From Ancylobacter dichloromethanicus (GTDB lineage Bacteria; Pseudomonadota; Alphaproteobacteria; Rhizobiales; Xanthobacteraceae), in NCBI RefSeq assembly GCF_018390645.1, contig NZ_JAHBGC010000038.1, forward strand, positions 327,911 through 391,910: DNA of 64,000 bases. Reading direction: 5' to 3'. The notes below the pieces were generated by a model. It was not told where the DNA came from. It saw nothing but the letters and a program-made list of their open reading frames with translations, and searched no databases. Positions 7,555 through 17,306 of the stretch are shown here, piece after piece; position 1 is the first letter of the stretch, and each line of letters opens with the position of its first letter. The translations under genes were made by a program, and so were the position numbers.

Positions 7555-8529
7555 ATGGCCGACATGGCTTCCGCCAAGATTCCCGTCACCGTGCTCACCG
7601 GCTATCTCGGTGCCGGCAAGACGACGCTGCTCAACCGCATCCTCTCCGAGCCGCACGGCAAGAAATTCGCTGTCGTGGTCAACGAGTTCGGCGAGATCGG
7701 CATCGATAACGACCTCGTGGTGGGCGCCGACGAGGAAGTGTTCGAGATGAACAATGGCTGCATCTGCTGCACGGTGCGCGGCGATCTCATCCGTATCATC
7801 GACGGGCTGCTGCGTCGCAAGAACGACTTCGACGGCATCATCATCGAGACCACCGGCCTCGCCGACCCGGCCCCGGTCGCCCAGACCTTTTTCGTCGATG
7901 AGACGGTGGGCGCCAAGACCATGCTCGACGCGGTGGTGACGGTGGCCGACGCCAAATGGCTGAAGGACCGGCTGAAGGACGCGCCGGAAGCCAAGAACCA
8001 GATCGCCTTCGCCGACGTGATCCTGCTCAACAAGACTGACCTGGTCTCCGAGACCGACCTGAAGGACGTGGAGATGCGCATCCGCGCCATCAACCCGTTC
8101 GCCCGCATCCATCGCACCCAGCGCTCGGAGATCGCCATCGACAAGGTGCTGGGGCAGGGCGCGTTCGACCTCGACCGCATCCAGGCCATCGACCCGGACT
8201 TTCTGGAAGGTGGCCACCGCCACTTTCACGACGAGGACATGCGCTCCTATTCCTTCGCCTCGGACAAGCCGCTCGATGCCGACAAGTTCTTCCCCTGGAT
8301 TCAGGAACTGACCCAGACCGAAGGGCCGAACATCCTGCGTTCGAAGGGCATCCTCGCCTTCAAGGACGACCCGGACCGCTTCGTGTTCCAGGGCGTCCAC
8401 ATGATCCTCGACGGCGACCACCAGCGCCCCTGGCGGGCGGACGAGGCGAAGACGAGCCGCATCGTCTTCATCGGCCGGCAGCTTGACGCGGCGGCGCTGG
8501 AGAAGGGCTTCCTGAGCTGCGTCGCCTGA
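7555..8529 (+). CDS. CobW/COG0523-family GTPase, probable zinc metallochaperone
   Basis: A 324-residue G3E GTPase. Walker A is GYLGAGKTT (16-24), the metal-binding motif is CICC (69-72), followed by the switch II-like ETTGLADP and the NKTD guanine-specificity motif. A C-terminal CobW_C domain covers about residues 230-320, with histidines in GGHRHFHDED that could also bind metal. COG0523 proteins deliver zinc or cobalt to target enzymes; immediate linkage to the zinc importer favours zinc (ZNG1/YeiR/ZigA-like), while the cobST genes are 40 kb away. A GGAG lies about 8 bases before the ATG at 7555. Confidence 0.88.
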   Translation: MADMASAKIPVTVLTGYLGAGKTTLLNRILSEPHGKKFAVVVNEFGEIGIDNDLVVGADEEVFEMNNGCICCTVRGDLIRIIDGLLRRKNDFDGIIIETTGLADPAPVAQTFFVDETVGAKTMLDAVVTVADAKWLKDRLKDAPEAKNQIAFADVILLNKTDLVSETDLKDVEMRIRAINPFARIHRTQRSEIAIDKVLGQGAFDLDRIQAIDPDFLEGGHRHFHDEDMRSYSFASDKPLDADKFFPWIQELTQTEGPNILRSKGILAFKDDPDRFVFQGVHMILDGDHQRPWRADEAKTSRIVFIGRQLDAAALEKGFLSCVA

Positions 8530-8536
8530 GCGCGGG

Positions 8537-8554
8537 GGCCGGCGCGCGCCGGCC
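8537..8554. terminator. GC palindrome after the CobW gene
   Basis: GGCCGGCGCGCGCCGGCC is a perfect 18-bp palindrome 8 bp past the CobW stop. It could form a stem, but there is no loop sequence or T-tract, so a terminator role is weakly supported. Confidence 0.35.
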
Positions 8555-8701
8555 GTCGCGCCGGCCGCGGGGCGGCGTGGAACCGGCATCGGTCGGCAGG
8601 CCGATGACGATGCCCGGCGCGGGCGGGCGGTCGCTTCGGGATGACGCGGAGCGGGCAGGGCATCCGCCCGTGACGCGGCGCTGCTTTTAGGCTAACCGGG
8701 C

Positions 8702-9724
8702 ATGTCAGTCCCCAGCCGCCGGAAGCCGATGCCCCCTCTTTCCTCCTCTCCCTCCTCCCTCACCTCGAAACTCCGCCGGCTCGATCTCGACGGTGCCGTG
8801 GTGGGCGTCCGATTCCTCGGCGCGAGCGCCGCCTTCGCGCTCGGCGAGGGCGAGGTGGTGCTGGTCGGTGAAGGAGAGACGCGGCTCGCGGCGCATAAGG
8901 GCGCAGTGCTGTCGGTGGCCGGCGACGACAGACGTCTCCTCACCGGCGGCGATGACGGGCGGGTGGTGGCGACGCTGGCCGATGGCACGATGCAGGCGCT
9001 GTTCGAGCAGAAGGGCCGCTGGATCGACCAGGTCGCGGCTGGGCCGGATGGCGCGGTGGCCTTCTCCGCCGGCAAGACCGCGCATTTCCAGCCGGGCAAG
9101 GGCGAGCGCAAGTCGCACGACTTCCCCTCCACTGTTGGCGGCCTCGCCTTCGCGCCGAAGGGCACGCGCCTCGCCGTTGCCCATTATGGCGGCGTCTCGC
9201 TGTGGTTCCCCAACGCCCAGGCCAAGCCGGAATTCCTGGAATGGAAAGGCTCGCATCGCGGCGTGATGTGGAGCCCGGACACGCGCTTCGTGGTGACGAC
9301 CATGCAGGAGGCGGCGCTGCATGGCTGGCGCCTCGCCGATGGCGGCCATATGCGGATGTCGGGCTACCCGTCGCGGGTGACCTCGATGGCCTTCACCGCG
9401 GGCGGCAAGTTCCTCGCCACTTCCGGCTCCAGCGAGGCGATCCTCTGGCCCTTCGCCAGCAAGGAGGGGCCGATGGGCAAGCAGCCGACCATGCTGGCGC
9501 CGCGCGACGTGCGCGTCTCGGCCGTTGCCGCCCATCCGCGCGACGAGGTGATCGCCTGCGGTTATGAGGACGGGCTGGTGCTGATGGTGCGGATTTCCGA
9601 CGGCGCCGAAATCCTGCTGCGCAGCCCCGATGCCGCGCCCGTCACAGCCCTGGCCTGGCGCGGCGATGGCGGTGCCCTCGCCATTGGCACCGAGAGCGGC
9701 GCGGCGGGGCTCGTCGTCTTCTGA
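8702..9724 (+). CDS. WD40-repeat beta-propeller protein
   Basis: A 340-residue protein made almost entirely of WD40-like blades. Recurrent units such as LSVAGDDRRLLTGGDDGRVV, GLAFAPKGTRLAVAHYGGVS, VTSMAFTAGGKFLATSGSSE and VTALAWRGDGGALAIGTESG are spaced about 40-45 residues apart. There is no signal peptide, so it should be cytosolic, unlike the periplasmic propeller AztD of some zinc systems. ATGs at 8702 and 8729 are both usable; neither has a strong ribosome-binding site. The gene follows the CobW-family GTPase on the same strand; a scaffold or partner role is inference. Confidence 0.78.
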   Translation: MSVPSRRKPMPPLSSSPSSLTSKLRRLDLDGAVVGVRFLGASAAFALGEGEVVLVGEGETRLAAHKGAVLSVAGDDRRLLTGGDDGRVVATLADGTMQALFEQKGRWIDQVAAGPDGAVAFSAGKTAHFQPGKGERKSHDFPSTVGGLAFAPKGTRLAVAHYGGVSLWFPNAQAKPEFLEWKGSHRGVMWSPDTRFVVTTMQEAALHGWRLADGGHMRMSGYPSRVTSMAFTAGGKFLATSGSSEAILWPFASKEGPMGKQPTMLAPRDVRVSAVAAHPRDEVIACGYEDGLVLMVRISDGAEILLRSPDAAPVTALAWRGDGGALAIGTESGAAGLVVF

Positions 9725-9727
9725 CGG

Positions 9728-9888
9728 TCTTTTGATACCATAAGACATATCAATAGCTTAACGGCCCGACTGTGGTCGCGGCGCCACGTCCGGCGCGCGC
9801 GTGGAGCGGTTGCGCGAAGAACGGCGCGTGCGCCGGCGAACTGTCACCCCGCTGTCATCGCCGCCCGCTAGCCGGAGGTATCAAAAGA
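9728..9888. promoter_or_regulatory. Inverted 12-mers bracketing the autotransporter promoter region
   Basis: TCTTTTGATACC at 9728-9739 and GGTATCAAAAGA at 9877-9888 are exact inverted copies bracketing the 137 bases between them. A further TATCAA at 9748-9753 pairs with TTGATA at 9732-9737. The right copy ends 22 bases before the autotransporter ATG. The core TTGATAC/GTATCAA is also present before the zinc operon (4399-4405 and 4444-4450). Likely protein-binding sites; the regulator is unknown. Confidence 0.5.
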
Positions 9889-9910
9889 AGATGTCCGGGG
9901 ATTTCTTGCC

Positions 9911-12900
9911 ATGAATCGCTATTTTTCATCGACCAGCGGCCTTGCGCTGGTAGCCGCTGGCGCCTTTCTCGTCGCGCCGCTCGCCATCGCCATCGCCTCC
10001 GGCGCCCGCGCCGAGTCCTTCTCCGTGCCGAATGGCGTGGTCGAGACCAACCCGCAAAGCGTGTCCGGGACCGATACCGGCCTGATCGAGATGGGCGGCG
10101 CGCTGGAGGTCGACGGAACGGCGATCACCTGGAGCGCGCCGGCCACCGGCGCGGGGATTGACCTGCGCAACAACGGCACGATCGAAAGCAGCGACCGCAC
10201 GCTCGACAGCGCCGCCGATGTGAGCGGCACGCTCACCTTCCACAATGCTGGCGACATCACCTCGGACGATGACACGGTGCGCATCAACGGCGCTTTCGCC
10301 GATGGCGAACTGTACGTCGTCAACACCGGCTCGATGACCGCTACCGGCGGCCAGGTGTTCGATCTCAACAAGGCGACGGCGGAAAGCGCCTATGTGAATA
10401 TCGACAATAGCGGCACCATCACCGCCGAGGACAACGATGCCATCCGCTTCGGCGCGGGCACCATCGTCCTCACCAATTCCGGCACCATCCAGACGCTGGA
10501 GGCGGAAAGCCGCGCCCTGAAGATCGACGACGAGGATAGCATCGACACGCTGGTCTCGTTCACCCTCATCAACAAAGAGGGCGGACAGATTCTGGGCATG
10601 GATGACGGCTTCAAGTTCGCCGCCGATTCAGACACCTCGGACGCGCAGATCTACATCGAGAACCACGGCCTGATCGACGGCGGCGCCGGGCAGGCGCTCG
10701 ATTTCGCCGACCTGACCTCGCCGGACAATGACATCACCATCGTCAATTACGGCACGCTGCAGTCCGCGGTCGCCGATGGCATCCGCCCCGGCAGCGGCGC
10801 CGTGGTGATCAATCACGGCCTCATCCAGTCCACCGACCTCACCAGCGACGGCGACGGCATCGACTTCCAGGACGATGGCGGCACCGTGGTCAACACCTCG
10901 ACCGGACAGATCATCGGCGCCAAGCATGGCGTGACCGGCGACGGTGCCGTGACGTTGCAGAACGATGAGGGCGGCCTGATCGTCGGCCGCAACGGCTCGG
11001 GCATCAACGTCGACAGCAGCGGCGACACGCTCGTCGAAGTTGTCAATTACGGCACCATTCGCGGCGAAGTGACGGGCCTCATCGACGATGACGGCGAAGT
11101 GGACGGGGTGCCGGACGGCGACGGCGATGGCGTCGATGTCGACGGCCAGGTGCTGCTGCACAATTACGGCCTGATCCAGGGCACGGGCGCCACCGGCACC
11201 AATGACGGCGACCCGAACACGGCGGACGGCATCGCCGCCGGCGGCGGCACCATCTACAATTACGAAGGCGGCGTGATCGAGGCCTTCGACAATTTCCCGA
11301 ACGTCGATTTCGACGATGTCGGCCGCGCCATACTGATCGACGACAGCTCGCAGGGGGCCGCCCCGTTCGCGACGCAGATCTACAATGCCGGCACGATCCG
11401 TTCCGACGGCACGGCGATCACCCTCATCGGCACGCAGGATGACACCATCGTCAATGCCGGCCTGATCAGCAGCGACAACGAGGTCGCGGTCGACATGGGC
11501 GGCGGCGACGATCTGTTCGTCTATATGGACGGCAGCGAAGTGGTCGGCCTGGTCCTCGGCAATGACGGCTACAACACCTTCGAACTGGGCGGCAGCGGCA
11601 CGTTCGACCTGTCCCTGCTCGGCGACGATGCGCAGTACCGCGACTTCGGCACGCTGCTGGTGGACGAGGGTTCCAGCTTCACCGGCACGGGCACGTCCGC
11701 CTTCGACGGCGAGGTGCAGGTCGATGGCGACTTCGTCCTGAACGGCTCGCTGGCATCGGCCGCTCTCACCGTCGGCGACGGGGGCTTCCTCGGCGGCAAC
11801 GCGGCCGTCGGCGAACTGACCGTCGGCGAGGGCGGCACGGTGTCGCCCGGCAACTCCATCGGCACCGTGACCGTCGCCGGCACGACGACCTTCGAGGCCG
11901 GCTCGTTCTACGAGGTCGAACTGAGCGGGCTCGCCTCGGACCAGATCGTCACCGACACGCTGGCGATCAATGGTGGCACGGTCGTGTTGTCGGCGATCGG
12001 GCCGATCTATGACGGCGCGGTCTACGAGATCGTCTCCGCCGCCTCGACCACCACGCCGGCCGCGCAGTTCGCGCTCCAGGAACCCGGCTTCCTGTTCGTC
12101 GATGCCGAGCTCGGCCGTGACGACGCGTCGGTGACCCTGTCGATCGCGCGCAACGACGTCGCCTTTGCCAGCCTCGCCCGCACCGCCAACCAGGCGAGCG
12201 TCGCCGGCGCCCTTGATCGCGCCGACGGCAGCCTGCTGCAGGCGACCGTGCTCGCCGGCACCACCGGGCAGGAACAGGCGATCCGCGCCGGCTACGACCT
12301 GCTGTCCGGCGAGGTGCATGCCTCGCTCGGCACCACGCTGTTCTATCAGTCCTCGCTGATCGCCGACACGCTGGTCGGCCGCCTGCGCCAGGTCTCGGCG
12401 ACGGGCGCTTCCCCGGCGCTGGCGGCGCTGGCCAGCGGCGGGCCGGTGACGGCCTATGCGGCCAAGGCGCCGGAAGCGGCGAGCCCGTTCCCGGTCAAGG
12501 CCCTGCCGGCGGAGCCGGTGGGTCCGGTCTATGCGGCCTGGGCGCAGGGCTTCGGCCAGTGGAACTCGGCGGACGGCACCGGCAATTCCGCCGACGTCGA
12601 CTCCTCGCTCGGCGGCTTCCTCGCCGGCGGCGACGTGACCTCCGGCAACTTCACCTTCGGTCTGGCGGCCGGCTACGCCTCTGCCAGCTCCGATGTCGAC
12701 GACCGACTGAGCAGTGCCGATGCCGACACGGTGATCCTCGCCGCCTATGCCGGCGCCAGCTTCGACGCCTTCCACCTGCGCGGCGGGGTGAGCTATGGCT
12801 GGAGCGACATCGACACGACGCGCACCGTGTCCATGCTGAGCCTGCTGGAGAACCCGCTCGGCTCCTATGATGGCTCGACGGCGAATGTCTTCGTCGAGGC

Positions 12901-13351
12901 CGCCTATGCCTTCGAGGCCGGCAGCATCGCCCTGGAGCCCTTCGCGCAGATGGCGTGGAGCTGGATCGACACCGACAGCTTCACCGAGACCGGGGCGTTC
13001 ACCAGCGGGCTGGTCTCCTCCGGCCTCTCCTATGACGTGCCCTATTCGACGCTCGGCCTGCGGCTCGCCACCACCTTCGCCATGGGCGAAGGCACGGTGA
13101 CCCCGCATGCGAGCTTCGCCTGGCGTCACGCCTATGGCGATATCACGCCGGAACTCGGCATGGCCTTCGCCTCGACCGGCACGGCCTTCACCGTTGCCGG
13201 CGCGCCGATCGCCGAGGACAGCTTCCTGTTCGGTGCCGGCGTCGACTTCGCGGTGGGCGAGAACGTGCTGCTGAACCTCGGCTATGAGGGGCAGTTCGCC
13301 AGCGAGGTCGAGACCAACACCGTCAAGGGCGGCTTCACCTACCGCTTCTGA
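9911..13351 (+). CDS. Autotransporter outer membrane protein (type V secretion)
   Basis: An 1146-residue protein with three parts. A signal peptide (about residues 1-36, cleaved near GARA-ESF) is followed by a passenger of roughly 800 residues built from repeating N-x-G-x-I units (for example [40 protein letters not shown]). This is the pattern of a right-handed beta-helix; Asp and Gly are abundant. A linker rich in Ala and Pro precedes the C-terminal beta-barrel (about 880-1146), which ends in the aromatic YRF expected for BAM-dependent insertion. Function could be adhesion or surface display; no catalytic motif is evident. The gene stands alone with its own A+T-richer upstream region. Confidence 0.9.
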   Translation: MNRYFSSTSGLALVAAGAFLVAPLAIAIASGARAESFSVPNGVVETNPQSVSGTDTGLIEMGGALEVDGTAITWSAPATGAGIDLRNNGTIESSDRTLDSAADVSGTLTFHNAGDITSDDDTVRINGAFADGELYVVNTGSMTATGGQVFDLNKATAESAYVNIDNSGTITAEDNDAIRFGAGTIVLTNSGTIQTLEAESRALKIDDEDSIDTLVSFTLINKEGGQILGMDDGFKFAADSDTSDAQIYIENHGLIDGGAGQALDFADLTSPDNDITIVNYGTLQSAVADGIRPGSGAVVINHGLIQSTDLTSDGDGIDFQDDGGTVVNTSTGQIIGAKHGVTGDGAVTLQNDEGGLIVGRNGSGINVDSSGDTLVEVVNYGTIRGEVTGLIDDDGEVDGVPDGDGDGVDVDGQVLLHNYGLIQGTGATGTNDGDPNTADGIAAGGGTIYNYEGGVIEAFDNFPNVDFDDVGRAILIDDSSQGAAPFATQIYNAGTIRSDGTAITLIGTQDDTIVNAGLISSDNEVAVDMGGGDDLFVYMDGSEVVGLVLGNDGYNTFELGGSGTFDLSLLGDDAQYRDFGTLLVDEGSSFTGTGTSAFDGEVQVDGDFVLNGSLASAALTVGDGGFLGGNAAVGELTVGEGGTVSPGNSIGTVTVAGTTTFEAGSFYEVELSGLASDQIVTDTLAINGGTVVLSAIGPIYDGAVYEIVSAASTTTPAAQFALQEPGFLFVDAELGRDDASVTLSIARNDVAFASLARTANQASVAGALDRADGSLLQATVLAGTTGQEQAIRAGYDLLSGEVHASLGTTLFYQSSLIADTLVGRLRQVSATGASPALAALASGGPVTAYAAKAPEAASPFPVKALPAEPVGPVYAAWAQGFGQWNSADGTGNSADVDSSLGGFLAGGDVTSGNFTFGLAAGYASASSDVDDRLSSADADTVILAAYAGASFDAFHLRGGVSYGWSDIDTTRTVSMLSLLENPLGSYDGSTANVFVEAAYAFEAGSIALEPFAQMAWSWIDTDSFTETGAFTSGLVSSGLSYDVPYSTLGLRLATTFAMGEGTVTPHASFAWRHAYGDITPELGMAFASTGTAFTVAGAPIAEDSFLFGAGVDFAVGENVLLNLGYEGQFASEVETNTVKGGFTYRF

Positions 13352-13358
13352 GCCCTGC

Positions 13359-13391
13359 GCGGCCGGACCCGAAACGCCAGGGTCCGGCCGC
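13359..13391 (+). terminator. Stem-loop after the autotransporter
   Basis: GCGGCCGGACCC (13359-13370) pairs perfectly with GGGTCCGGCCGC (13380-13391) around a 9-base loop. The stem is strong and starts 7 bp after the stop codon. It lacks a T-tract, so termination is probable rather than certain. Confidence 0.65.
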
Positions 13392-13454
13392 CGCGACTCC
13401 CGCGCGACGCGGCAGATCGGCTACGCTGCTGCGTCGCCCAGGAGGTCCCCCGAC

Positions 13455-14195
13455 ATGAAGATCGAAGACGTTCGCCGCACCGCCTATTCCATGCCGCTCA
13501 CCAGCCCCTCCTACCCCAAGGGGCCGTACAGGTTCTTCAACCGCGAATTCTTCGTCATCACCTACCGCACGGATCCGGCGGCGCTGGAGAAGGTGGTGCC
13601 CGAGCCGCTCAAGGTGGTCGAGCCGATCGTCAAATACGAGTTCATCCGCATGCCGGATTCCACCGGCTTCGGCGACTACACCGAAACCGGGCAGGTGATC
13701 CCGGTCGAGCTAAACGGGGTAAAGGGCGGCTACGTCCATTCCATGTATCTGGATGACGAGGCGCCGATTGCCGGCGGCCGCGAATTGTGGGGCTTTCCCA
13801 AGAAACTCGCCAAACCGTCGCTGCGCATCGAGAGCGACACGCTGGTCGGGACGCTGCATTACGGCAGTGTCCTCGTGACCTCCGCCACCATGGGCTACAA
13901 GTTCGAGGCGCTCGACAAGGCGGCCCTGCACGCATCGCTGCTGGGGCCGAACTGGGTTATCAAGATCATTCCCCATGTCGATGGCTCGGCACGGGTGTGC
14001 GAACTGGTCGAGTACCATCTGGAAAATGTCGTCGTGCAGGAGGCGTGGACCGGGCCGGGCGCTCTCGGCCTGTTTCCGCACGCACTGGCCGACGTCGCCA
14101 AGCTCCCGGTGCTGGAAGTGCTGTCGGCGGCGCATTTCCGCACCGACCTCACCCTCGGCCTCGGCACGGTGGTCCACGACTATCTCAAGGACTGA
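13455..14195 (+). CDS. adc: Acetoacetate decarboxylase
   Basis: A 246-residue decarboxylase converting acetoacetate to acetone and CO2. The adjacent lysines K116-K117 in [10 protein letters not shown] correspond to the Schiff-base lysine and its pKa-lowering neighbour in the clostridial enzyme, and the surrounding [11 protein letters not shown] motif is diagnostic. Length matches the family. The ATG at 13455 has a perfect AGGAGG nine bases upstream, which settles the start; the longer frame from 13284 overlaps the autotransporter. A 3-hydroxybutyrate dehydrogenase lies 7 kb further along, so ketone-body metabolism is represented twice here, though not in one operon. Confidence 0.93.
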   Translation: MKIEDVRRTAYSMPLTSPSYPKGPYRFFNREFFVITYRTDPAALEKVVPEPLKVVEPIVKYEFIRMPDSTGFGDYTETGQVIPVELNGVKGGYVHSMYLDDEAPIAGGRELWGFPKKLAKPSLRIESDTLVGTLHYGSVLVTSATMGYKFEALDKAALHASLLGPNWVIKIIPHVDGSARVCELVEYHLENVVVQEAWTGPGALGLFPHALADVAKLPVLEVLSAAHFRTDLTLGLGTVVHDYLKD

Positions 14196-14301
14196 AGCCC
14201 TTCAGCTTCCCGGCCACGGCGCTGCGCGGGGCCGGCTCGCGCCGACATCATCCGGTCTCGGCGCGGCCGGCGGCGGTCTGCGATAAGGGGCAGGCGGGGC
14301 G

Positions 14302-15261
14302 CTAGCCCAGCGTCAGCCGTTCCGTTGCCATGAAGCCGAAGAACAGCGCGAGCCCGAAGGCGACAAGCGCCAGCGCGGCGAGGAACTCGACGCCACGTAA
14401 CGCCACTGCCGCCACCGAGCCGGGCCGATTGGCGGCGAGCCGCACTGCCGCGTGCTTGGCGAATACCGCGAGTGCGGCGACGCCGCTTACCGTCAGCGCC
14501 GTGCCGACGCCCATCAGCAGGGCCGAGGCGGCGCCGACCCAGAAGATGCCCTGCGCCAGCGCGAAGACCAGCACGAGAATGGCGCCGGAGCACGGACGTA
14601 GCCCCACCGACATCACCGCCCCCCACCATTCGCGCCAGCCGCGCCCACGCGGCAGATCCTGCGGGGCCGGCATGTGGGCGTGGTCGTCGCCGCAACCGCA
14701 ATCCGGACCGTGCAGGTGCGCCGGCCCGCCGCGCCAGGCGGCGGCGAGTGCGCGGCCTTTGCTCCAGGCGAGGCGCAGGCCGATGAGGACGATAAGGCCA
14801 TAGGCGGCTAGCTCGATGACGGTGACCGCCCGGCTCATCGTGGCGGCGGTGGCGCCGATGACGGCGGCGAGGATGCCGGCCACCACGATGGCGGTGAGCG
14901 CCTGCGCCAGCGCGCTGGCGAAGGCGAGGCCGACACCGCGCTTCAGCGTCGCCTCGTTGGCGAGCAGGTAGGACGAGATCACCGCCTTGCCATGGCCGGG
15001 CCCGGCGGCGTGGAACACGCCATAGGCGAAGGAGATGCCGCCGAGCAGCAGCACCGCATGGCCGTCCTGCTTTGAGGCGCGCACCGCCGAGGTGAGCAGG
15101 CGGTAGAACTCCGCCTGCTTGGCGAGGATGAAGCCGGCAAAGCCCCCCGCCTCGGGTGGCGAGGGAGCGCCGACGCCGAACGGGCTCTGCGCCAGCACGG
15201 GGTGCAGCATCAGCGCGCCGGCGGCCAGCGTCAGGACGAACAGCGCCAGCCGGCGGATCAC
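14302..15261 (-). CDS. NicO/RcnA-family nickel-cobalt (divalent metal) exporter
   Basis: A 319-residue membrane protein with a signal-like first helix and about six more hydrophobic segments. The metal-transport signature HAAGPGHGKAVISSY is present, and a cytosolic or periplasmic loop carries a metal-binding HLHGPDCGCGDDHAHM cluster. A second conserved motif, GLRPCSGAI, follows. The GTG at 15261 overlaps the upstream DUF1007 stop (GTGA), so I prefer it to the GTG at 15267. Known relatives export Ni/Co, and some NicO-DUF1007 pairs have been linked to zinc regulation; the metal cannot be fixed from sequence. Confidence 0.85.
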   Translation of the reverse strand: MIRRLALFVLTLAAGALMLHPVLAQSPFGVGAPSPPEAGGFAGFILAKQAEFYRLLTSAVRASKQDGHAVLLLGGISFAYGVFHAAGPGHGKAVISSYLLANEATLKRGVGLAFASALAQALTAIVVAGILAAVIGATAATMSRAVTVIELAAYGLIVLIGLRLAWSKGRALAAAWRGGPAHLHGPDCGCGDDHAHMPAPQDLPRGRGWREWWGAVMSVGLRPCSGAILVLVFALAQGIFWVGAASALLMGVGTALTVSGVAALAVFAKHAAVRLAANRPGSVAAVALRGVEFLAALALVAFGLALFFGFMATERLTLG

Positions 15262-15896
15262 GAGCACTTCACCGTGACGCGATTGGCGAATTGCGAGCCG
15301 AACTGGCTCGCCGAGGTGAGGGCATTGAAGAAACCCTCCGACAGCGTCGTCGAGCTGCCGGTCGCCGCCGGGTCGGGGCGATGCAGCGTCAGGGCGCAGT
15401 CCCCGGCATTGCCGGCGAGCGTCACCGGGTTGTCGTCGGCGAGCTGGAAGGCGACGAAATAGGTCGGGTCGTAGACATCGAGCGCCAGTTCGCCCTTTCG
15501 CGCCGGCGGCTTGGCGAAGGGCAGGGTGAAGTGCAGGGTCAGCGCCGTGCCGTCATAGGTGAGGGAATAGTCCTTGGGCGGCAGGAACTTGATGTCCTGC
15601 TTGCCGCGCTTGGCATAGGTGAAGAAGTCGAATTCATGCAGGGATTCGATGTTCACCTGCGCCAGATCCTTCAGCGTCTTCTCGCTCGGCTTGCCGTCGG
15701 GCGTCGTCTCGAGCCCCTGCAGGGCATAGGTCGAGAACGCCTCGTCGAACTTCCAGTGATGCCGCACGCCGGAAAGCGTGCCGTCCGGCGCGTAGTCGAG
15801 CTCGGAGTGCACCTCGACCCAGACATGAGGGTGGGCGAGCGCGGAGCCGGTGAGGGCGGTGAGGACGATGAGGGTCGCCATAAGTCGCTGAATCAC
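15258..15896 (-). CDS. DUF1007-family periplasmic protein, partner of NicO exporter
   Basis: A 212-residue protein with a short signal peptide ending in GSALA-HPHVWV; the mature start HPHVWVE is the characteristic DUF1007 opening and supplies likely metal-binding histidines at the new N-terminus. The GTG at 15896, with a GGAG about 10 bases upstream, gives a complete signal peptide; the internal ATG at 15881 would also work. The longer open frame to 16007 is not supported. It is translationally coupled to the NicO exporter gene. DUF1007 proteins are regularly paired with NicO transporters; the mechanism is unknown. Confidence 0.8.
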   Translation of the reverse strand: MIQRLMATLIVLTALTGSALAHPHVWVEVHSELDYAPDGTLSGVRHHWKFDEAFSTYALQGLETTPDGKPSEKTLKDLAQVNIESLHEFDFFTYAKRGKQDIKFLPPKDYSLTYDGTALTLHFTLPFAKPPARKGELALDVYDPTYFVAFQLADDNPVTLAGNAGDCALTLHRPDPAATGSSTTLSEGFFNALTSASQFGSQFANRVTVKCS

Positions 15897-15982
15897 GTCG
15901 GGCCATCTCCGATGCAGCCGCGGTGACGCAGTGGTGGCGGCTGAGTTCGGCGGAATGGTGACGATCCGCGCCGCAAACGGCA

Positions 15983-16004
15983 ACGGCCGCCCGGAGGCGG
16001 CCGT
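15983..16004 (-). terminator. Terminator of asd
   Basis: ACGGCCGCC (15983-15991) and GGCGGCCGT (15996-16004) form a perfect 9-bp stem with a CGGA loop, 32 bp beyond the asd stop on the minus strand. A short T-containing stretch follows. Confidence 0.65.
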
Positions 16005-16035
16005 CATAATCTCTCCACGCCTCGCGAGGGTCGCC

Positions 16036-17073
16036 TCAGGCGGCCTTCTGCGCCTTGGGCTGGATCAGCTTGCGGTTGATCAGCACTTCGGCGATCTGCA
16101 CCGCGTTCAGCGCCGCGCCCTTGCGCAGATTGTCCGACACGCACCAGAAAGACAGGCCGTTCTCTACCGTCGCGTCCTCGCGGATGCGCGAGACATAGGT
16201 GGCGTCCTCGCCGGCCGCCTCATAGGGGGTGATGTAGCCACCCGGCTCGCGCTTGTCGACGACCAGCACGCCCGGCGCGTTGCGCAGCAGCTCGGTGGCT
16301 TCCTCGGCGCTGATCGGGTTCTCGAACTCGACGTTCACCGCCTCGGAATGGGAGATGAACACCGGCACGCGCACGGCGGTGCAGGTGAGCTTGATCTTGG
16401 GGTCGAGGATCTTCTTGGTCTCGACCATCACCTTCCATTCCTCCTTCGTGTAGCCGTCTTCCATGAAGACGTCGATGTGAGGAATGACGTTGAAGGCGAT
16501 GCGCTTGGGGAACTTCTTGGCTTCCACCGGGTCGGAGACGAACACCGCGCGGGTCTGCGCGAACAGCTCGTCCATGGCGTCCTTGCCGGCGCCGGAGACC
16601 GACTGATAGGTCGCCACGACGACGCGCTTGATCGTCGCCTTGTCGTGCAGCGGCTTGAGGGCCACGACGAGCTGGGCGGTCGAGCAGTTGGGGTTGGCGA
16701 TGATGTTCTTCTTGGTGAAGCCGGTGATGGCATCGGCGTTCACCTCCGGCACGATCAGCGGCACGTCGCTATCGTAGCGGAAGGCGGAGGAATTATCGAT
16801 CACCACGCAGCCCTGGCGGCCGATCTTCGGCGACCATTCCTTGGACACGTCGCCACCGGCCGACATCAAGCAGATGTCGGTGTCGGAAAAGTCGTAGTTC
16901 TCCAGGGCTTTGCACTTGAGCGTCTTGTCGCCGAAGGAAACCTCGGTGCCGACCGAACGGCGGGAAGCGAGCGCGACCACCTCGTCGGCGGGAAAACCGC
17001 GCTCGGAGAGGATGTCGAGCATTTCGCGGCCCACATTACCCGTGGCACCGACGATGGCGACCTTGTAGCCCAT
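16036..17073 (-). CDS. asd: Aspartate-semialdehyde dehydrogenase
   Basis: A 345-residue enzyme reducing aspartyl phosphate to aspartate semialdehyde, the branch point to lysine/diaminopimelate, threonine and methionine. The NADP-binding motif VAIVGATGNVGRE opens the protein. The active-site cysteine is C130 in NPNCSTAQL, and the substrate-binding region QSVSGAGKDAMDEL follows. The start at 17073 is supported by a GGAG 8-9 bases upstream and by family length. Monocistronic, with a terminator downstream and REP-like repeats upstream. Confidence 0.96.
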   Translation of the reverse strand: MGYKVAIVGATGNVGREMLDILSERGFPADEVVALASRRSVGTEVSFGDKTLKCKALENYDFSDTDICLMSAGGDVSKEWSPKIGRQGCVVIDNSSAFRYDSDVPLIVPEVNADAITGFTKKNIIANPNCSTAQLVVALKPLHDKATIKRVVVATYQSVSGAGKDAMDELFAQTRAVFVSDPVEAKKFPKRIAFNVIPHIDVFMEDGYTKEEWKVMVETKKILDPKIKLTCTAVRVPVFISHSEAVNVEFENPISAEEATELLRNAPGVLVVDKREPGGYITPYEAAGEDATYVSRIREDATVENGLSFWCVSDNLRKGAALNAVQIAEVLINRKLIQPKAQKAA

Positions 17074-17160
17074 GTCTGATCTCCTGAAGGCCCTGCCATT
17101 CACAGGCTCGGGCGAGCGCGGGCTTTTACGCGATAAGGGGCAAGAGGGCAACGGGTGGGG

Positions 17161-17205
17161 GATGACCATCCTTCGAGGCTCGCTGCGCGCCCCCTCAGGA
17201 TGACG
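17161..17205 (+). repeat. REP-like palindromic element, copy 1
   Basis: An imperfect palindrome of about 42 bp with CATCCT and AGGATG ends and an internal CGAGGCTCG/GCGC core. The core is partly altered here (GCGCGCCCCCTCAGG). It lies just upstream of asd and is the same family as the copies at 17253, 17611-17909, 17964 and 27189. Confidence 0.8.
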
Positions 17206-17252
17206 GCGCTCCGATGAGAACTCCGACCCGTCGAGGCTGTACCTAAAAGCCA

Positions 17253-17295
17253 CGTCATCCTGAGGTGCGAGCGCAGCGAGCCTCGAAGGATGGTC
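17253..17295 (-). repeat. REP-like palindromic element, copy 2 (inverted)
   Basis: Inverted copy (CGTCATCCTGAGG to CCTCGAAGGATGG). With copy 1 it forms a head-to-head pair 48 bp apart, and it abuts the 3' end of the GIY-YIG gene. Confidence 0.8.
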
Positions 17296-17306
17296 GACCT
17301 CGCGCG

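Noticed and set aside
5073..7598. An 841-codon minus-strand frame opposite znuC, znuB and znuA.
   Set aside because: Low-complexity His/Gly/Arg-rich translation with no family pattern, fully explained as a shadow of the zinc operon.
10628..13129. An 833-codon minus-strand frame opposite the autotransporter.
   Set aside because: Repetitive Val/Asp/Gly/Arg composition mirrors the passenger repeats; no start signal or homology.
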